A stretch of DNA of 64,000 nucleotides, from contig SFIQ01000009.1 in the NCBI GenBank assembly GCA_004555265.1, forward strand, positions 15,905 to 79,904, written 5' to 3'. Positions within the stretch are counted from its first letter, which is position 1. The number at the start of each line of letters is the position of its first letter. Position numbers and translations under genes: made by a program. This DNA comes from Ruminococcus sp. (lineage in GTDB: Bacteria; Bacillota; Clostridia; Oscillospirales; Acutalibacteraceae). Below the pieces are notes generated by a model. The model was given only the letters and a program-made list of their open reading frames with translations. It made no database searches and had not been told where the DNA came from. Shown here piece after piece: positions 49,069 through 58,600 of this stretch.

Positions 49069-49500
49069 ATGCAGAAATTTGTATCCGAGCGTTATGCGGA
49101 AACTGTCGCGCTCGGCGAACGGCTCGGCAAAACGCTCAAAGGCGGCGAGGTGCTTGCCATGTTCGGCGGTATGGGTATGGGCAAAACCGCCTTTACCACA
49201 GGTGTTGCAAAAGGGATGGGGCTTTCCTGCGAAGTGTGCAGTCCGACCTTTTCGATTGTCAATGTCTATGGCGAAAACAGCGAACTTTGCCACTTTGATA
49301 TGTATCGTGTATCCACTTGGGCGGATTTGGATTCGACCGGCTTTTTTGACTATATGGAACAAGGCGCGGTGCTGTGCGTGGAGTGGAGCGAAAATATTGA
49401 AAATGCTCTGCCCGAAACCGCTGTGCGCATCTATTTTGAAAAAGGAGACGCGGAAAATACCCGCGTGATTACCATAGACGGAAACGAGGCGATTTTGTGA
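49069..49500 (+). CDS. tsaE: tRNA threonylcarbamoyladenosine biosynthesis ATPase TsaE
   Basis: 143 residues, with Walker A AMFGGMGMGKTAFTTGVAKG and SPTFSIVNVYGE. TsaE is the ATPase subunit that works with TsaB and TsaD to make t6A37 on ANN-decoding tRNAs. ATG 49069 follows AGGTGATTTG; the frame from 48994 is promoter region. It overlaps tsaB by 4 bp (GTGA). Window partners: tsaB next door, trmO at 14920. Confidence 0.93.
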   Translation: MQKFVSERYAETVALGERLGKTLKGGEVLAMFGGMGMGKTAFTTGVAKGMGLSCEVCSPTFSIVNVYGENSELCHFDMYRVSTWADLDSTGFFDYMEQGAVLCVEWSENIENALPETAVRIYFEKGDAENTRVITIDGNEAIL

Positions 49501-50195
49501 GAATATTTGCGTTGGAATGCGCCTCGGGCGCGGCGAGCGTCGCACTTTTAGAGGGGGACAAGCTCTTAGGCGAAACCTTTTCCGATGTCGCCTTAACCCA
49601 CAGCCAAACGCTTTTGCCGATGGCGGAAGAACTTTTTCAAAATACAAGAACAGAGCCGAAAGATATAGACCTATTTGCCGTTTCGGCAGGTCCCGGCTCA
49701 TTTACGGGCGTGCGTATCGGCATTGCCGCCGTCAAAGGACTTGCCGATGCTGTCAACAAGCCTTGTTTCGCCGTTTCCGCGCCGGAAGCGGCGGCATATC
49801 CGTTCAAAAGTTTTGACGGCATTGTCTGTGCGGCGATGGACGCGCGCTGTAATCAGGTTTATACGGCGCTGTTTCAGAACGGCGAACGCATTTTGCCCGA
49901 TTCCGCAATGTTGTTGTCGGAACTCGGCGGACATTTAAAAACACACGGCAAACCCGTTCTGTTTTGTGCGGACGGCGCAAAAAAAGCATTTGACGCGTTG
50001 CGGGACGATTTCGATTTCCCTTGCACGCTCGCAAGTGCGCAGTTGCGCAGTGCTCGTGCGTCCTCCGTAGCATATCTTGCCGAAGCGCGTATACAAAACG
50101 GCGAACAGCCGACAGAAGCGTCTGCATTATTACCCGTCTATCTGCGCTTGCCGCAGGCACAGCGGGAATTGAATAACAAAAACAAATTGAAATAA
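49497..50195 (+). CDS. tsaB: tRNA threonylcarbamoyladenosine biosynthesis protein TsaB
   Basis: 232 residues of the ASKHA fold, homologous to TsaD but without its metal site. LALECASGAASVAL-type start is seen as FALECASGAASVALLEG and the conserved VSAGPGSFTGVRIGIAAVKG is present. It forms the TsaB-TsaD-TsaE complex in t6A synthesis. The start is GTG 49497, overlapping tsaE by 4 bp. rpiB follows 12 bp later. Confidence 0.93.
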   Translation: MRIFALECASGAASVALLEGDKLLGETFSDVALTHSQTLLPMAEELFQNTRTEPKDIDLFAVSAGPGSFTGVRIGIAAVKGLADAVNKPCFAVSAPEAAAYPFKSFDGIVCAAMDARCNQVYTALFQNGERILPDSAMLLSELGGHLKTHGKPVLFCADGAKKAFDALRDDFDFPCTLASAQLRSARASSVAYLAEARIQNGEQPTEASALLPVYLRLPQAQRELNNKNKLK

Positions 50196-50207
50196 GGAGA
50201 AATAACT

Positions 50208-50657
50208 ATGATTTATCTCGGCGCGGACCACGGCGGTTACGAACTGAAAGAAGCCATTAAAGCCCATTTACAGGCGCAGGGGATTGCGTACACCGATTGC
50301 GGCACACATTCCGCAGAATCGGTGGATTACGCGCCCATTGCGAAAGCCACCTGTGAAAAATTGCTTGCGGACAGCGACAAATCTTCCCTTGCCGTGCTTT
50401 GTTGCGGTACGGGTATCGGTATTTCTATGGCGGCAAATAAGGTGAAAGGCATTCGTGCGGCGTGCTGTTCGGATTATTTCAGCGCGAAATACACAAGACT
50501 CCACAACAATGCCAATGCCCTTTGCATGGGCGGCAGAGTCGTTGGCACGGGGCTCGCTTGCGAATTGGTCGATGTGTTTTTAAATACCGAATTTGAGGGC
50601 GGCAGGCATCAGCGCCGCATCGACCAAATCACCGCGATTGAAGAGGGAACTTTATAA
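50208..50657 (+). CDS. rpiB: Ribose-5-phosphate isomerase B
   Basis: 149 residues of the RpiB/LacAB family; interconverts ribulose-5-phosphate and ribose-5-phosphate. Motifs: YLGADHGGYELKEAIKAHL near the N-terminus, VLCCGTGIGISMAANKVKGI (catalytic Cys in the middle) and the His-containing RLHNNANALCMGGR. Last gene of the tsaE-tsaB-rpiB unit. AAGGAGAAATAACT precedes the ATG. Confidence 0.95.
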   Translation: MIYLGADHGGYELKEAIKAHLQAQGIAYTDCGTHSAESVDYAPIAKATCEKLLADSDKSSLAVLCCGTGIGISMAANKVKGIRAACCSDYFSAKYTRLHNNANALCMGGRVVGTGLACELVDVFLNTEFEGGRHQRRIDQITAIEEGTL

Positions 50658-50692
50658 ATCCAACTGTCCTTGCAATTTGCCGTATAAAATTC

Positions 50693-50721
50693 TTGTAATT
50701 TTTTGACGGCTGTTATATAAT
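50693..50721 (+). promoter_or_regulatory. upp promoter
   Basis: TTGTAA (50693-50698), 17 bp, TATAAT (50716-50721), then GGGAGG and ATG 50757. Confidence 0.7.
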
Positions 50722-50756
50722 AATTCGCAAAGAAACTAAAAATTCGGGAGGCTATT

Positions 50757-51386
50757 ATGGGAAAGGTCGTTATTACCAATCATCCGCTGATTCAACACAA
50801 GCTCACGCTTTTGCGTGACAAAAACACAGGCTCTAAGGAGTTTCGCGCATTGGTACAGGAAATTGCCATGTTGATGTGCTATGAGGCCACGCGCGATTTG
50901 CCGTTGCAAGAGGTCGAAATCGAAACACCCGTTGCCATGGCGAAAACCAAAGTGATTTCCGGTAAAACCTTGGCGTTCGTACCGATTTTGCGCGCAGGCA
51001 CAGGGATGTTAGAAGGCGTTTTGGCGCTTGTACCTTCGGCAAAGGTCGGCCATATCGGTATGTACCGTGACCCCGAAACCGTGAAACCCGTTCCGTATTA
51101 CTGCAAATTACCGTCGGATATTTCCCAGCGCGAGGTGATTGTGCTTGACCCGATGCTTGCCACGGGCGGCTCGGCGATTGACGCCATTTCGCAGATTAAA
51201 ACCTACAATCCGAAGTCCATTAAATTTATGGGCATTATTGCCGCGCCCGAGGGGCTCGAAGCGCTGACAACCGCGCATCCGGATGTGGATGTGTACTGTG
51301 CGGCGCTCGACGAAAAACTCAATGAGCACAGCTACATTGTGCCCGGTCTCGGCGATGCAGGCGACCGTATTTTCGGCACAAAATAA
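50757..51386 (+). CDS. upp: Uracil phosphoribosyltransferase
   Basis: 209 residues; salvages uracil with PRPP to UMP. The PRPP-binding loop is [17 protein letters not shown] and the uracil-binding end is [28 protein letters not shown]-terminal [23 protein letters not shown] is typical. GGGAGGCTATT precedes ATG 50757. Monocistronic, with a terminator directly downstream; no PyrR-type attenuator was seen. Confidence 0.96.
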   Translation: MGKVVITNHPLIQHKLTLLRDKNTGSKEFRALVQEIAMLMCYEATRDLPLQEVEIETPVAMAKTKVISGKTLAFVPILRAGTGMLEGVLALVPSAKVGHIGMYRDPETVKPVPYYCKLPSDISQREVIVLDPMLATGGSAIDAISQIKTYNPKSIKFMGIIAAPEGLEALTTAHPDVDVYCAALDEKLNEHSYIVPGLGDAGDRIFGTK

Positions 51387-51402
51387 CCAAACTGATTTTA
51401 TA

Positions 51403-51431
51403 AGGGCGGTGCGAAAATCCGCCCTTTTTTT
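51403..51431 (+). terminator. upp terminator
   Basis: AGGGCGG-TGCGAAAAT-CCGCCCT followed by a T-run. Confidence 0.88.
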
Positions 51432-51455
51432 CTATCGGACAGGGGGAAGATGCAT

Positions 51456-52958
51456 ATGCAAAAAAAGAGTTACGCCTTGCTTACCGTCGCGGTGTGCTGT
51501 TTTGCTTTGCTGATTTGCACAGCGTGCGGCACAGAGGCGAATACCATTCGCGTAAACACCGCAAAAACCTACCAAACCATGGGGGGCTTCGGTGCAAGCG
51601 CCGCTTGGTGGGCGCAGGATGTCGGCGGCTGGACGGAGAATACCGAAAACGGTAACGAAATTCGCACCGAGATTTTAGAATTGCTGTACGGCGACAACGG
51701 AATAGATTTGGACATCTACCGCTACAATCTCGGCGCAGGCTCCAAAACGGAGGACAATTCCGATTATTCCGACCCGTGGCGCAAAACCGAGAGTTTTCTT
51801 TTGCCCGACGGCACGGTGGACTATTCCCGCGATGCGAATGCCGTTTGGTGTATGCAAAAAGCCGTGGATTTGGGCGTTGAGAATGTGGTGTTCTTCTCGA
51901 ACAGTGCCCCCGATACAATGACCATAAACGGAAAAGTCCATTGTGATGCCGATGAAAGCCGCGTGGATTATGTCAATGATGCGGGGGATAATGTCTATTT
52001 TTCCAAACCGAATTTAGATGCGTCGCAGTATCAAAATTTTGCGGATTATGTGCTGAATGCCGCCGAGCATTTCCGTGCACAAGGCATACCCGTAACCGCC
52101 GTCTCACCGATTAACGAGCCGCAATGGGCGTGGCAAGGCGGGCAGGAGGGCTGCCATTATGAGCCGGACGAGGTCGTGGCGCTGTATAAAGTGTTCCTTG
52201 CCGAAATGCAGGCGCGGGGCTTAACCGATACCACCGAACTGTCGATGTTTGAATCGGGGCAGCCGTTCGGCGATACGCTCAAACGCTATTTAGACCCGAT
52301 TATGGACGACAAAGACCTTTCTGCCGCCATCAAGGGGTTAGATACCCATTCCTATTGGGGCACGGCAGAGCAAAAGGAAAAAACCGCCAAATACATAAAT
52401 TTGCATTATCGCAATTTACCCGTGCGTTGCACGGAATGGACGGAGTTGCAGGGCGGCAAAGATGTCACGATGGACTCCGCGCTGGTGCTCTGCAATACCA
52501 TGCTCGAGGATTTAACGATTTTAGACGCCGAAAGCTGGAGCTATTGGATTGCGGTTTCCGCTTACGATTACCGCGACGGATTGATTTATGTTGACCGCGA
52601 CGCGCATACATACGAAACCACCAAACGGTTGTATGCTCTCGGCAATTTCTCGAAATTCGTAGAACCGGGCGCGGTGCGTATCGGTGCTTCCGTCGGCAAG
52701 AATCTGTCGCTTTCCTCGGTCGCATTTGACTGCGGCGATACCGTGGCGGTGATTGTGGTGAACGGGGCTGAAACCGAACAAGCCTTTACCGTGGATTTTG
52801 ACAGCAAAGCAAAATTCACAAATGCATCTGCTTTTGTGACCGATGCAACACACGATTTGGAATGTGTGTATACACAACCGTTTGCCGCGAATGTCCGTTA
52901 TACCGTTCCCGCGCAATCCGTTACCACTTTCGTATTTCAAAAGGACGCGGCGCAATGA
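51456..52958 (+). CDS. Glycoside hydrolase family 30 lipoprotein
   Basis: About 500 residues. A lipoprotein signal (LLTVAVCCFALLICTACG, lipobox Cys about 29) is followed by the GH30 barrel: TYQTMGGFGASAAWWAQDVG, the acid/base Glu in AVSPINEPQWAW and the nucleophile Glu in RCTEWTEL. The GGFGASAAWWA pattern resembles beta-1,6-galactanase/xylanase-type GH30 members; the substrate is not settled. ATG 51456 (8 nt after AGGGGGA) is preferred to ATG 51450. It overlaps the next gene by 4 bp. Confidence 0.9.
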   Translation: MQKKSYALLTVAVCCFALLICTACGTEANTIRVNTAKTYQTMGGFGASAAWWAQDVGGWTENTENGNEIRTEILELLYGDNGIDLDIYRYNLGAGSKTEDNSDYSDPWRKTESFLLPDGTVDYSRDANAVWCMQKAVDLGVENVVFFSNSAPDTMTINGKVHCDADESRVDYVNDAGDNVYFSKPNLDASQYQNFADYVLNAAEHFRAQGIPVTAVSPINEPQWAWQGGQEGCHYEPDEVVALYKVFLAEMQARGLTDTTELSMFESGQPFGDTLKRYLDPIMDDKDLSAAIKGLDTHSYWGTAEQKEKTAKYINLHYRNLPVRCTEWTELQGGKDVTMDSALVLCNTMLEDLTILDAESWSYWIAVSAYDYRDGLIYVDRDAHTYETTKRLYALGNFSKFVEPGAVRIGASVGKNLSLSSVAFDCGDTVAVIVVNGAETEQAFTVDFDSKAKFTNASAFVTDATHDLECVYTQPFAANVRYTVPAQSVTTFVFQKDAAQ

Positions 52959-53464
52959 GCCGTGTGGAGAAGAAACAGGCGCAGTATATTGTGCACCCGA
53001 TTCCACCGTTGGTTGACGAACACAGCCGTATTTTGATTTTAGGGAGTTTTCCGTCGGTGAAATCCCGTGAACAGGCGTTTTTCTACGGGCACCCGCAAAA
53101 CCGATTTTGGCGCGTTTTGCCCGCGCTTTACGGGGCAGACCCCTTGAAAACCATACCCGAAAAACGCGCATTTTGTGCGCGCCACGGTATTGCGCTTTGG
53201 GATGTGATTGCCTCGTGTGAGATTGTCGGCTCCTCCGACAGCAGTATTCAAAACGCCGTGGCAAACGATTTAACGGTGATTTTGTCCGCCGCACCGATAG
53301 AATGCATTTTCACGAACGGCAAAACCGCAGGCAAACTCTATGACCGCTATATTTTGCCGCAAATCGGGAAACCCGCGGTCTGCTTACCCTCTACAAGCCC
53401 CGCCAACGCCGCGTGGACGCTTGAAAAACTCATTTCGGCGTGGCAAATCATTCGGAATTTATAA
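52955..53464 (+). CDS. DNA-deoxyinosine glycosylase (uracil-DNA glycosylase superfamily)
   Basis: 169 residues. Typical motifs are LILGSFPSVKSREQAFFYGH and PQNRFWRVLPALYG. The superfamily segment with a C-terminal SP motif is seen as LPSTSPANAAWTLEKL. This class removes deoxyinosine or uracil from deaminated DNA. The ATG at 52955 overlaps the GH30 stop by 4 bp, so they are cotranscribed despite unrelated roles. The longer frame from 52862 lies within GH30. Confidence 0.9.
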   Translation: MSRVEKKQAQYIVHPIPPLVDEHSRILILGSFPSVKSREQAFFYGHPQNRFWRVLPALYGADPLKTIPEKRAFCARHGIALWDVIASCEIVGSSDSSIQNAVANDLTVILSAAPIECIFTNGKTAGKLYDRYILPQIGKPAVCLPSTSPANAAWTLEKLISAWQIIRNL

Positions 53465-53480
53465 TCCAAGAAACACATTT

Positions 53481-53512
53481 GCCCCGATGCATTGGCATCG
53501 GGGCGGTTCTTT
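53481..53512 (+). terminator. Terminator after the glycosylase gene
   Basis: GCCCCGATGC-ATTG-GCATCGGGGC, followed by GGTTCTTTTC. Confidence 0.85.
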
Positions 53513-53520
53513 TCTGTATT

Positions 53521-54189
53521 CTATTCTTCTGTCATGCTGCCTAATGTTTCCAAAATTCCTTTTGCAATCGCCGTCGCATAAGCGTCAAGATTTTCATCAA
53601 ACAAGGCATTGTCTCCGTCGCTTGTAATAAAGCCGATTTCCGCAAGGCAACTCGGCATATTTGTGTGCGCGTTTACATAATAGTTGCCGTCCGCGTTTTT
53701 GGCATAGCCCGATTTTACGCCGCGCGCTTTGGAAATACCCGCATCCTCTAATGCAGAAAGCATATTCTCCGCCAGTGCCCATTCCGTGTCGCTCGGCGTA
53801 TTTTTGACCCACATTTCCACCCCACTGCCGCCCGAGTCACTGCTGTTGCGGTGTAGGGCTACAAACAGCGTGCAATGTTTGCGGTTGGCGATTTGACACC
53901 GTTCTGCAAGCGTTAAGTAGGTGTCGTCCTCGCGTGTTAAATATACTTTTATGCCGTTCGCCTCTAATTCGTCGCGCACCAAAAGCGTCAACCGCAGATT
54001 GTCGTCTTTTTCCAAGCGGTCGCCGTAGGTTGCGCCGCAGTCCTCGCCGCCGTGCCCCGCGTCCAAACAGACCGAGATTTCGGGGCGCATACTTTCCCGA
54101 TAGACAATCCCAACCGTCAACAGAACGAGAAACAGTACTGCCAATGCCGAAACGGGATAGAGTATCCACTTTTTATGCCGCAATTTCAT
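53521..54189 (-). CDS. cwlD: N-acetylmuramoyl-L-alanine amidase, CwlD-like
   Basis: 222 residues. One N-terminal membrane helix (about 7-30) anchors an amidase_3 domain with Zn ligands in CLDAGHGGEDCG (His), RLEKDDNLRL (Glu), LFVALHRNSSD (His), and the catalytic Glu in CLAEIGFITS. CwlD-type amidases cleave the stem peptide of spore-cortex peptidoglycan for muramic-delta-lactam formation. The spore role fits the SpoIIR homologue, but a vegetative amidase is not excluded. Start ATG 54189 follows AGGTGATCGA; the frame from 54234 has no RBS. Confidence 0.85.
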   Translation of the reverse strand: MKLRHKKWILYPVSALAVLFLVLLTVGIVYRESMRPEISVCLDAGHGGEDCGATYGDRLEKDDNLRLTLLVRDELEANGIKVYLTREDDTYLTLAERCQIANRKHCTLFVALHRNSSDSGGSGVEMWVKNTPSDTEWALAENMLSALEDAGISKARGVKSGYAKNADGNYYVNAHTNMPSCLAEIGFITSDGDNALFDENLDAYATAIAKGILETLGSMTEE

Positions 54190-54266
54190 TCGATCACCTT
54201 GCACAATATACCATACTTTTTGACTTCCGTACACCGCTTTACAAGAATTTTAATAATATTGTAATG

Positions 54267-54288
54267 TATGTCCGAAAGAACGGACATA
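54267..54288. promoter_or_regulatory. Palindrome between cwlD and GH27
   Basis: TATGTCCG-AAAGAA-CGGACATA, an 8-bp perfect inverted repeat without a T-run. A possible operator in the divergent region. Confidence 0.4.
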
Positions 54289-54304
54289 TGCCGTCTATAC
54301 GCGG

Positions 54305-54333
54305 TTGTCAAGTAAAAAAAGATATGCTAAAAT
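54305..54333 (+). promoter_or_regulatory. GH27 promoter
   Basis: TTGTCA (54305-54310), 17 bp, TAAAAT (54328-54333), then ATG 54362. Confidence 0.65.
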
Positions 54334-54361
54334 AAATATAAAATGGATTGTGGGTGTGCGT

Positions 54362-55657
54362 ATGCAGAACAGAAAACGATTATCGTCGCCGCCGATGGGC
54401 TGGAACAGTTGGGACTGTTACGGTGCGGCGGTCAATGAAGAACAACTTCTCGGCAATGCCGATTATATGGCAAAGCATTTGAAGCCGTTTGGCTTTGCAT
54501 ATGTGGTTTGTGATATTCAATGGTATGAGCCGCGCGCTGTCGGCAATGATTATAACGCGTTTGCAGACCTGTGTATGGACGAGTACGCGCGCCTTCTGCC
54601 CGCCGAAAATCGCTTTCCCTCTGCGGCGGGCGGCAAAGGCTTTCGCCCGATAGCCGACAAAATTCACGCAATGGGCTTGAAATTCGGTGTTCATATTTTG
54701 CGCGGAATTCCGCGGCAGGCGGTGCACCGAAACTGCAACCTGCTCGGAACGGATAAAACCGCCCGTGAAATCGCGCACCCGTTTTCGGTTTGCGCTTGGA
54801 ATACCGATATGTATGGCGTAGACACCGAAAAAGACGGCGCGCAGGCGTATTATGATTCTCTGTTCGCGCTGTACGCCGAATGGGGTGTGGATTTTGTAAA
54901 AGTCGACGACATTGCCAATACCGAGTTTAAGCCGCATGAGCCGTATTCCGCCCGCACGGAAATCGAAATGATACGCCGTGCTATCGACCGCTGCGGCAGA
55001 GAAATGGTGCTTTCTCTTTCGCCCGGCCCCGCGCCGTTGGCGTTTGCCGACCATCTGTCGCAAAACGCCGATATGTGGCGAATGACGGGCGATTTTTGGG
55101 ATCGTTGGGACAAATTGTATGCGATGTTTGCGCGCTGTGCACAGTGGTATCCGTATGTGAAAGACGGCGCGTATCCCGACTGCGATATGTTGCCGTTGGG
55201 CAGACTTTGTAAAAATGCCCCGTACTGCGGTGCGCAAAACCGTATGACAAACTTTACCAAAGACGAGCAACGCACGATGCTCACGCTTTGGAGCGTGTTT
55301 CGTTCACCGCTGTTTTTGGGCGGAGAACTGCGCGAAACCGATGCGTTTACGCTTTCTCTGCTGACCAACCGTGAGGTGCTTGCCCTCAATCAATACGGGC
55401 ACGGCGCGCATCCTTTGGAACTTGCGGATGCAGACTTGCGGCTGTGGGAAACCTTTACAGCGGAAAATGCGCCTGTTTTTGCGGTGTTTAATGTCAGTGA
55501 CCGTGAAAAAATGGTGCGGCTTTGCGAAATCCTACCCACCGAATATGCGGCATATACCGTCGCGCGCGATTTGTGGGCGCATACGGATTGCGCGTATACC
55601 AAGGATTTTCAAGTTCTCGTGCCGCCGCACGGCGCGGTACTGTATCTTCTGAAATAG
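54362..55657 (+). CDS. Glycoside hydrolase family 27 (alpha-galactosidase-like)
   Basis: 431 residues. GH27 signature SSPPMGWNSWDCYGAAVNEE and the nucleophile Asp in GVDFVKVDDIAN; a later Asp in MWRMTGDFWDRWDKL is the likely acid/base. No signal peptide is seen, so it is probably cytoplasmic and acts on imported alpha-galactosides, or on alpha-L-arabinopyranosides as some GH27 members do. The start at ATG 54362 follows a weak GGGTGTGCGT; the earlier ATG at 54305 lies in the promoter. addB follows 17 bp later. Confidence 0.9.
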   Translation: MQNRKRLSSPPMGWNSWDCYGAAVNEEQLLGNADYMAKHLKPFGFAYVVCDIQWYEPRAVGNDYNAFADLCMDEYARLLPAENRFPSAAGGKGFRPIADKIHAMGLKFGVHILRGIPRQAVHRNCNLLGTDKTAREIAHPFSVCAWNTDMYGVDTEKDGAQAYYDSLFALYAEWGVDFVKVDDIANTEFKPHEPYSARTEIEMIRRAIDRCGREMVLSLSPGPAPLAFADHLSQNADMWRMTGDFWDRWDKLYAMFARCAQWYPYVKDGAYPDCDMLPLGRLCKNAPYCGAQNRMTNFTKDEQRTMLTLWSVFRSPLFLGGELRETDAFTLSLLTNREVLALNQYGHGAHPLELADADLRLWETFTAENAPVFAVFNVSDREKMVRLCEILPTEYAAYTVARDLWAHTDCAYTKDFQVLVPPHGAVLYLLK

Positions 55658-55674
55658 ACGAAAGGCGGAAAAAG

Positions 55675-58600
55675 ATGCTTCGTTTGATTCTCGGCAGAGC
55701 CGGAAGCGGAAAAACCGAATATGTGCGGCAAATGCTTTGCGACAAATTGCTGGCAGGCGAGCGCGATTTGCTCTTAATCGTGCCCGAGCAGTTTTCGTTT
55801 GAAACCGAACGCGAAATGCTCAAAAAGGTCGGCGCAAACCGTATGCAAAATTTGGATATATTGACCTTTTCGCGCCTTGCGGAGAATGTTTTGGCAGAAA
55901 CCGGGCGCGAAAATAAGCCGAAAATCACTGACGGTATGCGCGCGGTGATGATGCGCCTTGCCTTGGATTCTTTGGAGGATAAAACCGAGATTTACAAAAA
56001 ATATAAATCCCGCACACCGCTTTTGCAAAGCCTTGTGACCTTTTCTACGGAATTAAAGCAATGCGCCGTCAGCACAGATGCGTTGGAAACCGCGGGGAAA
56101 TCCCTGCCAAACGGCGTTTTAAAGCAAAAACTGACAGAGCTTTCGCAAATTACCGCGTTATATAAAGCGCTGGTGCGCGAACGTTTTTCGGACGATACCG
56201 ATTTGCTGACGGAACTCGAATGTGCGATAACCGAAACGGACTGTATGCACGACAAAACCGTGGTGTTTGACACCTTCGCGGGCTTTACAAAGCAGGAGCG
56301 CGCCGTAATCGCCGCCATGCTGCCGGCTTGCCGCGAGGTGTATGTCACGCTTTGTACCGAGGGAAAAGAGAGTGCGCGGCAGAACGCCTGTGTATTTGAC
56401 AATATCAACGATGAAATGGAAAAACTCAAACGCGTTGCCGCCGAACGGAATGTGCCCGTCGCAAAGCCTGTGGTGCTTGTCGCCGCACCCGACAGCCGTC
56501 CTGCGGCACTCCGATTTTTGGAACAACACTTGTATGCCTGCCGCAAACCGCAATTTGACGGCGCGCAAACCTGCATTTCGCTGTACTCTGCCGCAAACCG
56601 CCGCGAGGAAGCGGATTTTGTTGCGCGAACCATTCGCAAAATGCTGCGCGAGGGGATTTGCCGCGCACGCGATATTTTGGTGCTCGAACGGCGCAAGGAT
56701 ACCTATGACAACGAACTGTGCGCCGCGTTTCATACCTATGAAATCCCGTATTTTGAGGACAAGCGTCAGCCGGTTGATGCCCAACCGTTGATGCAACTTG
56801 TCACAAGCCTTTTGGAGATGACTTCGGACGGGATTACCACCGAAACGCTTTTGCGTGCGCTCAAAACGGGCTTGTGCGGTCTTTCGGATGATGATGTGTC
56901 GGAACTTGAAACCTACGCCGCCGTGTGGGGGATTGACCGCGGCGACTGGAAAACGGATTTTACCGACAATCCGTCGGGGCTCGGTAAAGCGTTGCAGGCG
57001 CGTGACGAACAACAGCTTGCGAAATTAAATGATCTGCGCCGCCGTGCCGTCGCGCCGATTGTGCAGTTTTGTGCGGATTTCCGCCCGGCGAACGGTGCGC
57101 AGAAATCCGAAATGCTCTACCGCTTTTTGCGCAAAAACGGCGTGGACGAAGCATTGAAAAATTTGGCGCTGTCGCTGTCGGCGGCAGGGTATGCCGAGGC
57201 CGCCGAGGAACAGGACACCGTTTGGCAAATGCTGACGGAAATTTTCAATGCACTGTATCTTGCGGTGGGGGAAGCGGAGATTTCCGCTTCGCGGTATACG
57301 GAACTGTTCAAAATTCTTTTGGACAGCGCCGATTTGGGGCAACTGCCGCAGGGTTTGGATGTCGTCCGTATCGCCGCGGCTGACCGTGTGCGGCAGATGC
57401 CGCCGCGCGTGGTGTTTGCCGTCGGCGTCAATGACGGCGTTTTCCCCGAAAATCCGCCGACCGACGGTGTGTTGAATGATGAAGACCGCAAGGTGCTCTC
57501 TTCTCTCGGCGTAGAACTGACCGAAACCGCCGAGGTAAAAGCGGTGGACGAACGCTTTTTTGTGTATACTGCGTTTACATTGCCCACAGAGCAGTTGTTT
57601 GTCTCTTGGTCAGTCGCCGACTATAAGGGCGGTTCGCTTTTCGAGTCCGCCGCCGTGCGGGAATTGCGCGCGCTCTTTCCAGAACTCCCCGAAACCGCTT
57701 CCGCAACCGTCCCGCCGGAGGAACGGTTGGAGGGTGCCGCCGCCGCATTTGAAACCTGCGCCGCGCACTATGGCGAAAATACGATGCTGTCTGCGTCCTT
57801 AAAATCCTATTTTGCCGATATACCCGCATTCCAAGCGCGCCTTGCCGCGGTGGACAAAACCGTGCAAAACGCCGAGGTGCAGTTTGACAATCCGCAAAAT
57901 GCTACCGCGCTGTTCGGCGAAAATATGTTGGTTTCCGCTTCCAAAGCCGAGGTTTATTACAAATGCCCGTTTTCCTATTTTTGTAAATTCGGCTTGCATT
58001 TAAAGCCCTTAAAAAAAGCGGAATTGGATGTCGCGCAAAGCGGCACGGTCATTCACTATTGTTTAGAAGTGATATTGCGCGAATATGACCGCGATACGCT
58101 TTTGTCGTTTGACAACGAAAAATTACGCGCCGTGATTGCAAATACGATTGCGCAGTACGCGCAGGAAAATATGGGCACAGCCGCCGAAGACAGCCGCTTT
58201 GCCTTTTTACTGCGGAATTTGGAAAAATCCGTGCTGGATGTGCTTACCCGTTTGCTTTCGGAATATCAGGTGAGCGATTTTATCCCGACTTCGTTTGAAC
58301 TTTCCATTGCGCCGGACGGTGAAATCACGCCGTACCGTTTGGATTTGCCAGACGGCGGCACCTTGCGCGTTATCGGTTCGGTGGATCGCGTCGATACCAT
58401 GGTTAAGGAGGGCAAAACCTATCTGCGCGTTGTAGATTACAAATCCGGCGGCAAGGAATTCAACCTGTCCGAAGTGTTTTCGGGCTTAAATATGCAAATG
58501 CTGATTTACCTGTTTGCGGTTTGCGAAAACGGGAAAGAGAAATTTGTGTCGCCCGTTCCTGCGGGTGTGCTGTATCTGCCCGCCAAAACGATTGAGGATA

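Noticed and set aside
50658..50756. PyrR-type attenuator or riboswitch before upp
   Set aside because: The leader is about 30 nt from the mapped promoter and shows no terminator/anti-terminator pair.
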